Assembly (NCBI GenBank): GCA_016712045.1
Contig: JADJRV010000039.1
Location: 62,001 to 126,000 of the forward strand
Source: Chloracidobacterium sp.
GTDB lineage: Bacteria > Acidobacteriota > Blastocatellia > Pyrinomonadales > Pyrinomonadaceae
Length of the DNA: 64,000 nucleotides
Reading direction: 5' to 3'
Part shown: one piece after another, positions 28,473 through 37,907 of the stretch
Layout of the letters: each line of letters opens with the position of its first letter
How positions within the stretch are numbered: the first letter of the stretch is position 1
Made by a program: the position numbers and the translations under genes
Notes under the pieces: model-generated
Seen by the model: only the letters and a program-made list of their open reading frames with translations
Told to the model about the DNA's origin: nothing
Database searches by the model: none

Positions 28473-28481
28473 GCAGTCGGG

Positions 28482-28512
28482 TATCTTGTGTATCCTGCCT
28501 ATCCTGTTAAAA
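28482..28512. repeat. ATCCTG-word repeat, single arm
   Basis: ATCTTGTGTATCCTGCCTATCCTGTT lies directly upstream of the small TPR gene. It repeats the right arm of the hairpin at 16977-17031 with one more unit. No matching left arm was seen. Confidence 0.55.
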
Positions 28513-28519
28513 TCCCATT

Positions 28520-28837
28520 ATGCAAAACCGCATCGAAGTTTTTGAACAAATGCTCGCCGACGATCCTGAGAACACGATGGTGATGTTTGGGTTGGCTAAG
28601 GAATATGAAAAGCTTGCCGAACACTTTAAAGTGATCGAAATGCTCGAAACGTATCTTGCTAAGTTCGACGATGAGGGCAATGCTTACGGCGTGCTTGCGA
28701 ATGCGTATGCTCTCTCCGGTGACCGCGAAAAAGCTGCAGAGACTTACCGCAAAGGCATCGATGTATCGATGGCACACGGCCATCCCTCGATGGCAAACGA
28801 ATACAGGATGACACTGGACCTGGATTTTGCGGATTAG
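28520..28837 (+). CDS. Small TPR protein
   Basis: A protein of 105 residues made of about two and a half tetratricopeptide repeats: MVMFGLAKEYEKLAEHFKVIEMLETYL, then AYGVLANAYALSGDREKAAETYRKGI. No signal peptide and no other domain, so it is probably a cytoplasmic protein-protein adaptor. The partner is unknown. It is convergent with the cyclophilin gene, with stops only about 20 bases apart. Confidence 0.8.
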   Translation: MQNRIEVFEQMLADDPENTMVMFGLAKEYEKLAEHFKVIEMLETYLAKFDDEGNAYGVLANAYALSGDREKAAETYRKGIDVSMAHGHPSMANEYRMTLDLDFAD

Positions 28838-28854
28838 TTGTCAGGGTGTAAGGA
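28838..28854. other. Short convergent gap
   Basis: Seventeen bases between the TPR stop and the cyclophilin stop. No terminator hairpin was seen in it, so transcripts from the two strands may overlap. Confidence 0.4.
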
Positions 28855-29526
28855 TTACCGCGTTGATGGCGGGCATGTACCGACGCTCGCCTTTTTAAGC
28901 CGCACAGGTTTATCGGGCTTTTCATCCGTCACGGCGGCTTTATTCATCAGATCCACGACCTCCATCCCGCGGGTAACGCGGCCAAAAGCCGCAAACTTGC
29001 CGTCGAGATAGGACGCCTCCGATACTAAAATAAAAAAGTGAGACGTGGCCATATTTGGCTCGTCTGGGCGGGCCATTGAGACAACACCTCTTTCGTGGAG
29101 GACCTTGTTAGGCTCGTCTGGTATGGTGCGACGGGCACGCGCTCCCAGGCCAGCCGGAACACCGCCGACCCGAGTCCAGACGTTGCCGCCCTGTACAACA
29201 AACCCAGGCACGACGCGGCTGAAAAGCGTGGTGTCAAAAGCCCCGATCGCGGTGAGATTTAGAAAATTACGGACCGATTCGGGAGCACTTTCAGGAAACA
29301 GCTCGATCTCTATCATGCCTGATTCGGTATCAAGCGTGACGCATTTCGACGCCATTGTTTTAACGTCGGCTCGGTCAAACGGCTCTAACACTATCGATGG
29401 AGTCGGCGTCGGGCGGGCGTTTGCTTTTTGCGTGTTCTCTTGGCCGACAGCGATCGACACCGAAAACACAGCGATCAAAATTAACGTAAAAACCATGCGT
29501 CCAAACATTGATTTCATTTTCGGCAA
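28855..29526 (-). CDS. Secreted peptidyl-prolyl cis-trans isomerase (cyclophilin type)
   Basis: A protein of 223 residues. Signal peptide (FTLILIAVFSVSIAVGQ), an Asn/Ala/Pro linker with RPTPTPS, then a cyclophilin domain of about 160 residues: ESAPESVRNFLNLTAIGAFD, FSRVVPGFVVQGG, DEPNMATSHFFILVS and FAAFGRVTRGMEVVD. The QGG and the F-x-x-F/FGRV elements of the active face are present. It should assist folding in the periplasm. A second cyclophilin domain occurs in the HEAT fusion at 37908-40169. Confidence 0.92.
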   Translation of the reverse strand: MPKMKSMFGRMVFTLILIAVFSVSIAVGQENTQKANARPTPTPSIVLEPFDRADVKTMASKCVTLDTESGMIEIELFPESAPESVRNFLNLTAIGAFDTTLFSRVVPGFVVQGGNVWTRVGGVPAGLGARARRTIPDEPNKVLHERGVVSMARPDEPNMATSHFFILVSEASYLDGKFAAFGRVTRGMEVVDLMNKAAVTDEKPDKPVRLKKASVGTCPPSTR

Positions 29527-29614
29527 AACCGAACTGAGTGTAAAGTAGAACGATAGCGTTCTACGCGCGTCGGTCTGTTAAAGCAGGTACTCGAAACACA
29601 GGAAACATTTCAAA

Positions 29615-31289
29615 ATGAAACAGATATCTTTGCTTATTGCCATTTTATTCTTGCGGCTTCTTCTTTTCCCCAACGCACGTTAGGCGTCCGTCCGACCGAG
29701 ACCGGCGGGCCGCTCAGGTTTGAGCAAGCCGTCTATGATGTCCAATCTTATGACATCTCTCTGGATGTCGATCCGGCGACCAAATCGATCAAAGGCTCGA
29801 CGGTACTAAAAACAAAGATCGTCATACCGACCAACGTGATCCTGCTCGATCTCGATACACCGTACAAGGTCGAGATGGTTCGCGAGGGCGGCCTGATCGC
29901 AAGTATGAGTTCAAAGACGGCAAGATCTGGATATGGTTTCCGATGACAAAGCAGGTCGGCGAAATGGCCGCTATCACCGTCGCATATTCCGGCGTTCCGC
30001 GTGTCGCACCGATGCCGCCTTGGATCGGAGGTTTTATGTGGAAAAAGACTCCGAGCGGTGCTGACTGGATCTCGGTCGCTCTGCAAAATGACGGTGCGGA
30101 TCTGTTGTTCCCCTGCAAAGACCATCCGTCAGATAAAGCCGCTAACGTGCAGATGCACATCACCGTCCCTGACCCGTTGAACGCGAACGGCCCCGGCAAG
30201 CTGGTCAGCACGGTTAAAAACAAAAACGGCACATCGACCTATAATTGGGAGATGAACAACCCGATCTCGACCTACTCGATCGTTTTCAACGCCGCTCCGT
30301 ACAAGCTGATCAGCGATAAATACAAATCGATCACCGGCGAGACGATGCCGATCGATTTTTACATCCTGCCCGAAAGTTACGACAAAGGTGCGGGGCTGAT
30401 CGCCGAGCAGAAAAAATATCTCGCGTTTTACGAAAAATATCTCGGGCCTTTTCCATTTCGAGCCGTCAAGGTCGGCATTGTCGAGACGCCGCATCTTGGG
30501 ATGGAACACTCGACCAATATTGCGTACGGTAACCAGTTCAAATACGACAAAGACGGAATGGACTGGCTGCTGCTCCACGAATTTGGCCACGAATACTGGG
30601 CCAATCTCGTGACGGCCAGCGACTGGCGTGATTTTTGGATACACGAGGGCTTTCAGTCGTATATGGATACGCTCTATCAAGAGCATCTGCACGGCAAAGA
30701 CGCGTATATGAAAGCGATGGTAGCCCGACAAAAGGGTTTCAAAAACAAACAGCCCATCGCTCCGCGTGAACCAAAGATCGCCTATCAGGTCTACATGTCC
30801 GAGCCGGACTATGTAAATTCCGACGGCGACATCTACGGCAAAGGCGCCTATTTTCTGCACACGCTCCGCTATCTGATCGGCGACAAAGCGTTCTTTAACG
30901 CGCTCCGCCACATGGCATATCCGACCAAGGAAATGGAAAAATTCACCGACGGCCGTCAAGAGCGGCTCGTCAACACCGACGATTTCCTCACTATCGCCGA
31001 GGCCGATTCGGGGATGGAACTCGACTGGCTGTTTGAGATGTACTTGCGTCAGCCAAAATTGCCAAAGTTGATCGTTAATCGAAAACTTATCGATGGCGAC
31101 AGAGATGTGAGTGAGATATTGTCCCTTGAATGGGAAACGCCGAATAATATGCCATTTAATATGCCGGTTGATATCGTATATGACGGCAAAACCCAACGTG
31201 TTGAAATGCGCGACAACAAGGCGACTGTCTCGATCTTTGGCTCATCGCCTAAGATCGATCCCGACGGTTGGGTTTTGAAAGCGCAATAA
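29615..31289 (+). CDS. M1-like metallopeptidase (two frameshifts)
   Basis: Zinc aminopeptidase-like protein, about 555 residues when joined. The signal peptide starts at MKQISLLIA (29615). Frameshifts near 29655 and 29895 separate it from an N-terminal beta domain (RFEQAVYDVQSYDISLDVDP) and the rest. The zinc site is complete: LLHEFGHEYWAN, then 18 residues to the Glu in WIHEGFQSYMD. The substrate loop reads HLGMEHSTNIAYG in place of the usual GAMEN. Probably an extracytoplasmic aminopeptidase in peptide scavenging. Confidence 0.88.
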
Positions 31290-31293
31290 GGTA

Positions 31294-32116
31294 ATGCTGA
31301 GTATATTGTCATGGAATATGGCACATCGCTCCGAGCTTTGGCACACTGCCCACGACCGGAGCAGATGTAGCCCTATTGCAGGAAGCAGGTGAACCTCCCC
31401 ATGAAATTACTTCAATTCTAGATCTCGACGACGAGCCTTGGCGAACGGAAGGAACCAAACAGCGACGATGGCGGACCGCGATTGTCGGATTGAACGATAA
31501 CGTAAAAATCGATCGAATAAAATCTCAATCTTTATTTGAGGTAAAAGACGGCGATTTTGGAGTAACCCGTCTTGGAACAATAGCTGCTGCCCACGTAAAA
31601 GATCCGCACACGTCCGAAATATATACTCTAGTTTCCATGTATTCGCTTTGGGAAAAACCGCATGTATCGACAGGCAGCAGTTGGATATATGCCGACGCCT
31701 CCGTTCATCGATTGATCTCGGACATTTCCTCCCTGGTTGGCCAAGAAAGGGGGCATAGGATAATTGTTGCGGGTGATCTGAACAGTTTATACGGGTACGG
31801 CGAGTTTGGTAATAAATATTGGGGGGCGAGATATAAAACTATTTTTGATCGGTTTAAAAGCACTGGGTTGGAGTTTGTTGGCCCGCAATTCCCGAATGGT
31901 CGGCAAGCCGACCCGTGGCCAGCCGAGTTGCCATTGGACAGCCTAAATGTGCCAACATACTACACGAACCGTCAAACCCCGCAAACCGCTACACGGCAAC
32001 TGGATTTTGTCTTTGCGTCCGCAGACATATCAAGTCGTGTAAAGGTAAAGGCGGTAAATTATGTTGAAGAATGGGGCGGAAGCGACCATTGTAAAATTGA
32101 AATTGTGGTGCGTTAG
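31294..32116 (+). CDS. Endonuclease/exonuclease/phosphatase (EEP) family protein (one frameshift)
   Basis: A protein of about 273 residues once joined. The opening MLSILSWNMAH, then GADVALLQEAGE, the central VAGDLNSLYGYGEFG and the final GGSDHCKIEIVVR reproduce the metal-dependent EEP fold motifs (N in WNM, E in LLQEAG, GDLN, SDH). The frame breaks between 31330 and 31365. There is no signal peptide. Members cleave nucleic acids or phosphomonoesters, and the actual substrate is not deducible. It begins 4 bases after the M1 peptidase stop. Confidence 0.88.
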
Positions 32117-32185
32117 TTCGTTGCGGGTTTTCATTGAATTATTTTCATTGCATCCATCCCCAAATCGATCTATTCTAATCTCAAT

Positions 32186-32401
32186 ATGAGCGTACTTTTC
32201 GAAGAAGCATTAAAACTACCGAATGACGAGCGGCGAAAACTTGCTTACGATCTTATTGAAACTCTCGACGATCCAGAAGAAAAGATCTATCTAACGCCTG
32301 AACAGGAAGCCGAACTCCAGCGCCGAGTAGAGGAGCATGAGAAGCACCCAGAGGATGCGATTCCATGGGAAGAAGCTTGGGAAAGACTTCGGACACGATG
32401 A
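32186..32401 (+). CDS. Putative addiction module antitoxin
   Basis: Seventy-one residues: an N-terminal helical region (LFEEALKLPNDERRKLAYDLIETLDD) followed by an acidic tail (EEKIYLTPEQEAELQRRVEEHE). This is the pattern of the short addiction-module antitoxin family paired with RelE/ParE toxins. The stop overlaps the toxin start (ATGA), the classic arrangement for translational coupling with antitoxin first. Its operator would be in the about 70 bases upstream; no clear palindrome was seen. Confidence 0.88.
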   Translation: MSVLFEEALKLPNDERRKLAYDLIETLDDPEEKIYLTPEQEAELQRRVEEHEKHPEDAIPWEEAWERLRTR

Positions 32402-32703
32402 TGGGTCGGAAAATTGTAATTCGCCCTATTGCCGAGCGGGAAGCAAGCGAGGCATACGATTGGTATGAGGAGCGGGAGATTGGTCTCGGCAACCGGTTGA
32501 GACATTCTATAAAACAGGCAATCGATTCGGTAATTGACCGTCCTCTAACATTCCCAGTAGTTTTCGGGTCGAACGTTCGGCAGGCGATCGTACAAGACTT
32601 TCCGTATCGAATATTCTTTTCGATAAATGATGAATCTACGGTTATTTTCGCGATCTTTCACACTAGCCGAAACCCCATGATCTGGCGTGGGCGTATCGAC
32701 TAA
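32398..32703 (+). CDS. RelE/ParE-type toxin
   Basis: A protein of 101 residues from ATG 32398 (an alternative ATG follows at 32401). Family features are ERLAS-like REASEAYDWYEER, LGNRLRHSIKQAIDSVIDRPLTFP, and the C-terminal strands FPYRIFFSINDESTVIFAIFHTSRNP. The Arg-rich, compact form is that of ParE/RelE ribonuclease or gyrase inhibitors. Which target is unknown. It forms a complete two-gene module with the antitoxin directly upstream. Confidence 0.9.
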   Translation: MMGRKIVIRPIAEREASEAYDWYEEREIGLGNRLRHSIKQAIDSVIDRPLTFPVVFGSNVRQAIVQDFPYRIFFSINDESTVIFAIFHTSRNPMIWRGRID

Positions 32704-32806
32704 CTGCTACTGTCTTACCTGAATTCAAATTGCCCGTGTTCCCGCGATTTGGTATCTTAAAAAGTTGCCGTATTAGTAATATTTGCTGCACTAGGAAACA
32801 AGAGAA

Positions 32807-35063
32807 ATGGCGACTGCTACCAAAAAGAATGGCAAGGACATCGTGACTGAAAAGGCACGTACGACCGAGGCCGACGGATTTAACCCCGAAACCAAAACAC
32901 AAACGACTGCGAAGGCCGACGCTGCGGAGGCCACTACTCCTGCGAAAGTTAAATCCGCGACAGGCGCCAAACATCACGGCCTAGACACTGAGACGCTGGT
33001 CGGCCTGTACCGAACGATGTATATCTCGCGGCGGGTCGATGACAAAGAGATCCAGCTCAAGGGCCAGAACAAGATATTTTTTCAGATCTCGGGTGCCGGA
33101 CACGAAGCGATGCTTGCCGCTGCGGCTTGCGATGAAACCCGGTTACGACTGGTTTTTTCCGTATTATCGCGACCGTGCGTTGATGCTCGGGCTTGGAATG
33201 ACAGCTCAGGAAATGTTGTGGTCGGCAGTTGGCGCAGAGGTCGATCCAAATTCGCATGGGCGTCAGATGCCTTCGCACTGGGGCAGCGTCAAGTTAAATG
33301 TTCCTTCGCAATCGTCGTGTACCGGAACGCAGGCTCTGCACGCTGTCGGAGCGGCCGAGGCCAGCTATCGAGCGTCCATAATTAAAGGACTACAAGACAA
33401 GATATCCGGCTACAAAGGCGACGAGGTCGTCTATATGTCGGTCGGCGACGGAACCACGAGCGAGGGCGAATGGTGGGAATCGCTCAATACTGCGTCGAAC
33501 CTCAAGCTGCCAGTGATCTTCGTCGTCGAAGACAACGGCTACGCTATTTCGACGCCCGTCGAGGTCGGCACGGCCGGCGGTGATGTTTCAAAGCTGGTCG
33601 TCGGATTTCCCGATCTTTATATCCAAAATGTTGACGGTACCGATGTGCTGGCGTCGTACGAGGCGTTCAAAAACGCAGTCGAGTATTGTCGTGCCCGAAA
33701 AGGTCCTGCGTTCATTCGCGGTAAGGTAGTTCGTCCGTATTCGCACTCGCTGTCGGACGACGAAAAGCTTTATCGTCCGGTCGAGGAACTTGAGGCAGAT
33801 GCCGCGATCGACCCGATCAAGAAGTACGCTGAGTTTTTGATGACCGAAGGATTTGCGTCGTCGGAAACGCTTGAGTCTCTGCGCAAAGAGGTCGACGACG
33901 AGGTCAACAAGGCCGCCGACATCGCCATCGAAACGCCGCAGCCCGCGCCGGAAACGGCTCATCGCAATGTATTTTCGCCCGACATCGATCCGACCGATCG
34001 TCAGCTTTTTGACACCGAGGACGGAGCCGAACTCAGCGGCAATGCAGGCACAATGGTCGATCTCATCAACCGCTGCATGCACGAGGAGATGGAGCGTGAC
34101 GAGCGTATCGTCGTCTTTGGCGAGGATGTCGCTGATTGCTCACGCGAAGAGTATCTTGAGACCGTAAAGGGCAAGGGCGGCGTGTTCAAGGTTACTGCGA
34201 ATCTGCAGCGGAATTTTGGCTCGGCTCGCGTTTTCAACACACCGCTGGCCGAGGCAAACATCATTGGCCGTGCGGTCGGTATGGCCCTCCGCAATTTGAA
34301 ACCGGTCGTCGAGATCCAGTTTTTTGATTACATTTTCCCGGCGATGCAGCAGATCCGCAACGAGGTTGCCGTGACGCGTTGGCGCTCGGACGGCGACACA
34401 AAATGCCCGATGGTGATGCGTGTTCCGGTCGGCGGCTATCTCAAGGGCGGTGCCGTTTATCACTCACAATCCGGCACAACCATCTTTTCGCACACCCCGG
34501 GGTTGATGATCGTCTATCCGTCTAATGCTCTCGATGCAAACGGTTTATTGCGTACCGCCATCCGCTGCGACGACCCGGTTTTGTTTCTCGAACACAAACA
34601 TCTCTACCGTCAGGTCTACAACAAATCGCAATATCCGTCGAGCGATTTCCTTATCCCGTTTGGCAAGGCAAAGACCGTTCGTTCCGGTACCGACATCACG
34701 ATAGTGACATACGGGGCACTCGTCGAACGGTCAAATCAGGCGGCAAAACGGCTTGAGCAGCAGGGCATCTCGGTCGAGATCATCGATCTGCGAACGCTCG
34801 TCCCGTACGATTGGGAAGCGATCACCGAGTCGGTCAAGAAAACCTCTCGCGTCATCGTCGCTCACGAGGACCCGGTCTCTTACGGCTACGGAGCCGAGAT
34901 CGCCGCCCGCATCGGCAATGACCTGTTCGAATACCTCGACGCCCCCGTCCGCCGCGTCGGAGCGACCGACACCTTCGTCGCCTACGCCCCGCAGGTCGAA
35001 GATTACATCCTGCCGCAGAGCGAGGATGTCGAGAAAGCGGTGCAGGAATTGATGCAGTACTAA
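32807..35063 (+). CDS. Fused 2-oxoacid dehydrogenase E1 alpha-beta (one frameshift)
   Basis: The thiamine-dependent E1 component, about 750 residues, with alpha and beta subunits in one chain. After an Ala/Lys/Thr-rich start of about 60 residues, the alpha part shows the ThDP motif SVGDGTTSEGEWWESLNTAS ... VVEDNGYAIS. The beta part shows VVFGEDVADCSREE, FNTPLAEANIIGRAVGMAL and QIRNEVAVTRWRSD. The frame breaks near 33120 (two bases short or one too many), where AAALAMKPGYDWFFPYYRD should run through. The branched-chain or pyruvate substrate is undecided. E2 and E3 genes are not in the window. Confidence 0.93.
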
Positions 35064-35068
35064 GATTG

Positions 35069-35119
35069 GCCACAGAGGACACTGAGTTAATTCTAGGAGC
35101 ACTCTGTGTCCTCTGTGGC
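35069..35119. repeat. CACAGAG-word inverted repeat between convergent genes
   Basis: GCCACAGAGGACACTGAGT (35069-35087) faces ACTCTGTGTCCTCTGTGGC (35101-35119) with one mismatch. It fills the gap between the E1 stop (35063) and the AlkZ-related stop (35119) and is placed like a shared terminator. Confidence 0.8.
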
Positions 35120-35919
35120 TAAAACTCTTTTAGTTTATAGACTCCCGTAGCCAGACGCTCGGCAAAACCCTCATCAACAAGTTCGTGGTTTGCCTTGCCT
35201 GATTCCCATCTGTAAAACCCAAATTTACCCGACAGGTCACCAAGCAGCGTCATGCCGCATGCTTGTAGATAGGTGCGGGCGAGTTCGCGGACGGCGTTTT
35301 CTCGTTTCATCTTGATCTGCATTTGCTCGGGGAAGCGCGCTTCTGCAAGTGTCCAGATGTAGGTAAATTTTGGTACGTAGAGAGCCTCTTGCGGGACGAC
35401 CTTCATACGTTTTTGGAGTTCATCGATGGCGTTGGTAAGGTCTTTTTTGTCTTTGAAACCGCACTCTTCGCGCAGGTCGGAGGTCGCCATTTCCCATTCT
35501 TTTCGGAGCACTTTCAGTACCGTCTGAGCATTTTTTGTCAGGATGCCGCTCTCACCTTTTTTCGAGCAGCCCCAAATGGCATTAAAAACCGGGATCATTC
35601 GGGGGGCTAGGAACCAGGATTTCCCCTTGATCAGTTTGGCGTAATAGACGTTGCCGCGGGCCATGATCTCGTCTTTTAGCACCCACGCTCGGCTGGCTTC
35701 GTGGTCTTTTTGCACATTTCGCGGCATATGAGCATCGCGGCGGCCGCAGACGGCGATGTAGATCGACGGCAGATCTGTGCGGGCGTCGGTCAGCCCGAGC
35801 GAAAACCCGAGATCCTCGATCATCGCCTCGGCCTCTGCGGCGGAGTCGATCTTGAGCTGATCCTCACGCCGCCATTTGCGGTCACGATATTGTTCGATCT
35901 CGTCGGGCAAAATTTTCAT
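35119..35919 (-). CDS. AlkZ-related winged-helix protein
   Basis: A protein of 266 residues. Landmarks are EDLGFSLGLTDARTDLPSIYIAVCGR near the start, the central WVLKDEIMARGNVYYAKLIKGKSWFL, and a later winged-helix-like stretch LTKNAQTVLKVLRKEWEMATSD. These resemble AlkZ-related proteins, relatives of the YcaQ/AlkZ crosslink-repair glycosylases. The catalytic QxQ motif of true AlkZ was not found by eye, so glycosylase activity is not claimed. No signal peptide. Alternative: an uncharacterised DNA-binding protein. Confidence 0.6.
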   Translation of the reverse strand: MKILPDEIEQYRDRKWRREDQLKIDSAAEAEAMIEDLGFSLGLTDARTDLPSIYIAVCGRRDAHMPRNVQKDHEASRAWVLKDEIMARGNVYYAKLIKGKSWFLAPRMIPVFNAIWGCSKKGESGILTKNAQTVLKVLRKEWEMATSDLREECGFKDKKDLTNAIDELQKRMKVVPQEALYVPKFTYIWTLAEARFPEQMQIKMKRENAVRELARTYLQACGMTLLGDLSGKFGFYRWESGKANHELVDEGFAERLATGVYKLKEF

Positions 35920-35921
35920 TA

Positions 35922-35950
35922 GCCGCAGATTATCGCAGATAGACGCAGAT
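35922..35950. repeat. CGCAGAT-word repeat, single arm
   Basis: GCCGCAGAT TATCGCAGAT AGACGCAGAT lies at the start of the AlkZ-related gene on the minus strand. Units are spaced about 10 bases and match the repeat at 26485-26508. Confidence 0.65.
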
Positions 35951-35960
35951 AAAAAGCGGA

Positions 35961-35997
35961 CAAAATAAAAAATGAGCGGCCGTTATGACCGCTCATT
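35961..35997 (-). terminator. Intrinsic terminator of the glycine-zipper protein gene
   Basis: On the minus strand AATGAGCGG and CCGCTCATT form a perfect 9-bp stem with a 9-base loop, followed by TTTTTATTTT. It lies 26 bases after the stop at 36023. Confidence 0.85.
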
Positions 35998-36022
35998 ATT
36001 AAGTTTCTAAGTATTGATGGAT

Positions 36023-37315
36023 CTAGCGTGCAGGTGCAGCCGCCTGGATCGAAACGGTCGAGCCTTTGGTTATCTGCACGTCCTTGCGGTCCTGTATCGC
36101 GACCGAACCTGCACCGGCACCGCCACCGATGATGGCACCGATGCCAGACCATTTACCGCCGCCTGCGATCGCACCGATAATTGCACCGATACCGGCACCG
36201 ATGCCGCCGCGTTTTGCAGTGTTGTTGGTCTGACTATCGCCTTTGATCGTTCCCTCGTTATCGACCTTGATGATCTTGCCTGTAGCATCGGTAACGCCGC
36301 GGAGCGTTGCGGCAAAATCATACGATTGGCCGTTATTAAGGGTTATCTTTTCAAAATTGAGATTGATCGTTGATGCCCCGGTGACCCTGCCCGAGCGGTT
36401 GATGCCGGAAACATATCCCTCGATAACGGCTCCGCGATATTCGTCGGGCGACTGTACCTTCATGCGAAATCGATCGTTGTTTTGCGAGACTTTGCTGTTG
36501 ATCTCGTTTTCGAGAACGCCGGTTATCATCGTGCCGTCAGCTACCGTGTAGTTGCCGGGTTTTACATACACTGCAGACGGACGGCCGTTGTTGCTGCCGT
36601 TGTTTGTGTTGCCGTTCGAGCTGTTATTCGAACCGCCGTTTGAAATAGTTCCGTTCTGATCGTTGTCGGAGTATCCGCCGTTCGGGTCGTAGGTTGTCGT
36701 ACCGTTACTATTGCTGCCGTTGCCGCTGTTACTGCCGGTGGCCGTGTTATTACCGCCGCCATTTGCGGGAATGCCGAGCCGTGCGACCGAGTCGGTTTTG
36801 TTATAGGTGCTCTCGGCAAAGACGGTCTGGTTGAGATAATCGGTCGTAATGCGGCGTGAAACTTTCAGGACTTGGCCATTGTCGGTCGAGGTAAATGTGA
36901 TCGTGTAATCCGTATCGCCGCCGATGCTCGACAGTATGAGCCGGTCGCCCGATAGAGTCGCACGCAGTCTGATGGTGCGGCCATTGCCGTCGGTTTCGGT
37001 CTTGTCACGTCCGTCGGCGGTAAATGTTACGGGCTGAGCTTTGCTTGTAGCAAGTGTGACCTGTGTTCCACGCAGGTCGATAGCGATCTGGTCCGGTGCG
37101 TCGAGTTTGTCGATTAAGTCCTGTTTTTGGTCGTCGGCGACATTTACGTCAGCGACAACGTCATCAACACGATCGCTGACGTCTCGGTCGAGGTCGTACG
37201 TTCCCGAAATCGCGGCGGTTTTTTGTGCCGAAACGAGCCCTGCTGTTCCAAAAACAATTGCCGTAACGAAAGCGATCGTTGCAAACGAATTTCGATATCT
37301 GTTCATAATTGCCAT
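36023..37315 (-). CDS. Secreted protein with Asn/Gly/Ser linker and C-terminal glycine zipper
   Basis: A protein of 430 residues. Signal peptide ending near LVSAQ. Residues about 35-185 form a beta-rich domain that reads like a lipocalin (SGTYDLDRDVSDRVDD ... ILSSIGGDTDYTITFTST). A low-complexity stretch of about 60 residues made of Asn, Gly, Ser and Thr follows. The C-terminal part has a second beta domain and GGIGAGIGAIIGAIAGGGKWSG-like glycine-zipper repeats that may insert in or cross a membrane. Function unknown. Divergent from the OsmC gene. Confidence 0.75.
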   Translation of the reverse strand: MAIMNRYRNSFATIAFVTAIVFGTAGLVSAQKTAAISGTYDLDRDVSDRVDDVVADVNVADDQKQDLIDKLDAPDQIAIDLRGTQVTLATSKAQPVTFTADGRDKTETDGNGRTIRLRATLSGDRLILSSIGGDTDYTITFTSTDNGQVLKVSRRITTDYLNQTVFAESTYNKTDSVARLGIPANGGGNNTATGSNSGNGSNSNGTTTYDPNGGYSDNDQNGTISNGGSNNSSNGNTNNGSNNGRPSAVYVKPGNYTVADGTMITGVLENEINSKVSQNNDRFRMKVQSPDEYRGAVIEGYVSGINRSGRVTGASTINLNFEKITLNNGQSYDFAATLRGVTDATGKIIKVDNEGTIKGDSQTNNTAKRGGIGAGIGAIIGAIAGGGKWSGIGAIIGGGAGAGSVAIQDRKDVQITKGSTVSIQAAAPAR

Positions 37316-37336
37316 CCTAAAAAGTTGTCAGGTTTC

Positions 37337-37350
37337 GGGCACACGTGCCC
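37337..37350. repeat. Short palindrome upstream of the glycine-zipper protein gene
   Basis: GGGCACACGTGCCC is a perfect 6-bp-arm palindrome within the divergent region between the glycine-zipper gene (start 37315) and the OsmC gene (start 37452). It could be an operator or another member of the intergenic hairpin set. Confidence 0.45.
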
Positions 37351-37451
37351 CTACGCGCCTTTTGAAGCATTTTTCGTGCCAATGGTTGTTTCGAATGCAA
37401 TTGACGATTCATAGACTATGTTAAAATCGCGACTATAAGGAGAAATATACT

Positions 37452-37889
37452 ATGTCCGGCAATACTAACAAAGCAAATATTAAATACGCGGGTGACGGTT
37501 TTTTTATCGGAATACCGCCGAGCGGCCACGCCCAAATTATGGATTCTAAAGGAGATAGACACGCTGCACCGACGCCTATGGAGATGCTGCTGGTGTCTGT
37601 CGCAGCCTGCACGGCAATAGATGTGCAGTCGATCCTCGCAAAAAAACGACAGGATGTGACCGACTATAATGTCGAGATCGAGGGAGAGCGGGCGGACGAT
37701 CATCCGCGTAAATTTATCAAGTTTCACGTCCACCATATCGTGCACGGACGTGGCGTTTCCGACAAAGCCGTCGCCGACGCCATCAAGCTGTCAGACGATA
37801 CATACTGCTCCGTCGCGGCGACAGTAAAACCGACCGCTGAGATCACTACGAGCTACGAGATCATCGAGGTTGCAGAAGCCCGCACGTAG
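37452..37889 (+). CDS. OsmC family peroxiredoxin
   Basis: A protein of 145 residues of the OsmC/Ohr fold, which reduces organic hydroperoxides or takes part in sulphur chemistry. The two redox cysteines are Cys 53 (SVAACTAIDVQ) and Cys 119 (DDTYCSVAATV). The ATG at 37452 has AAGGAG about 9 bases upstream. No signal peptide, so cytoplasmic. The next gene begins 18 bases after the stop, so co-transcription with the HEAT-cyclophilin gene is likely. The OsmC-versus-Ohr distinction cannot be made by eye. Confidence 0.9.
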   Translation: MSGNTNKANIKYAGDGFFIGIPPSGHAQIMDSKGDRHAAPTPMEMLLVSVAACTAIDVQSILAKKRQDVTDYNVEIEGERADDHPRKFIKFHVHHIVHGRGVSDKAVADAIKLSDDTYCSVAATVKPTAEITTSYEIIEVAEART

Positions 37890-37907
37890 TAAGGGCAATT
37901 GTTAAAT

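Noticed and set aside
30129..31196. Long antisense frame of 355 codons inside the M1-like peptidase
   Set aside because: It has no recognisable domain, is the exact shadow of a well-supported gene, and reflects codon bias of that gene.
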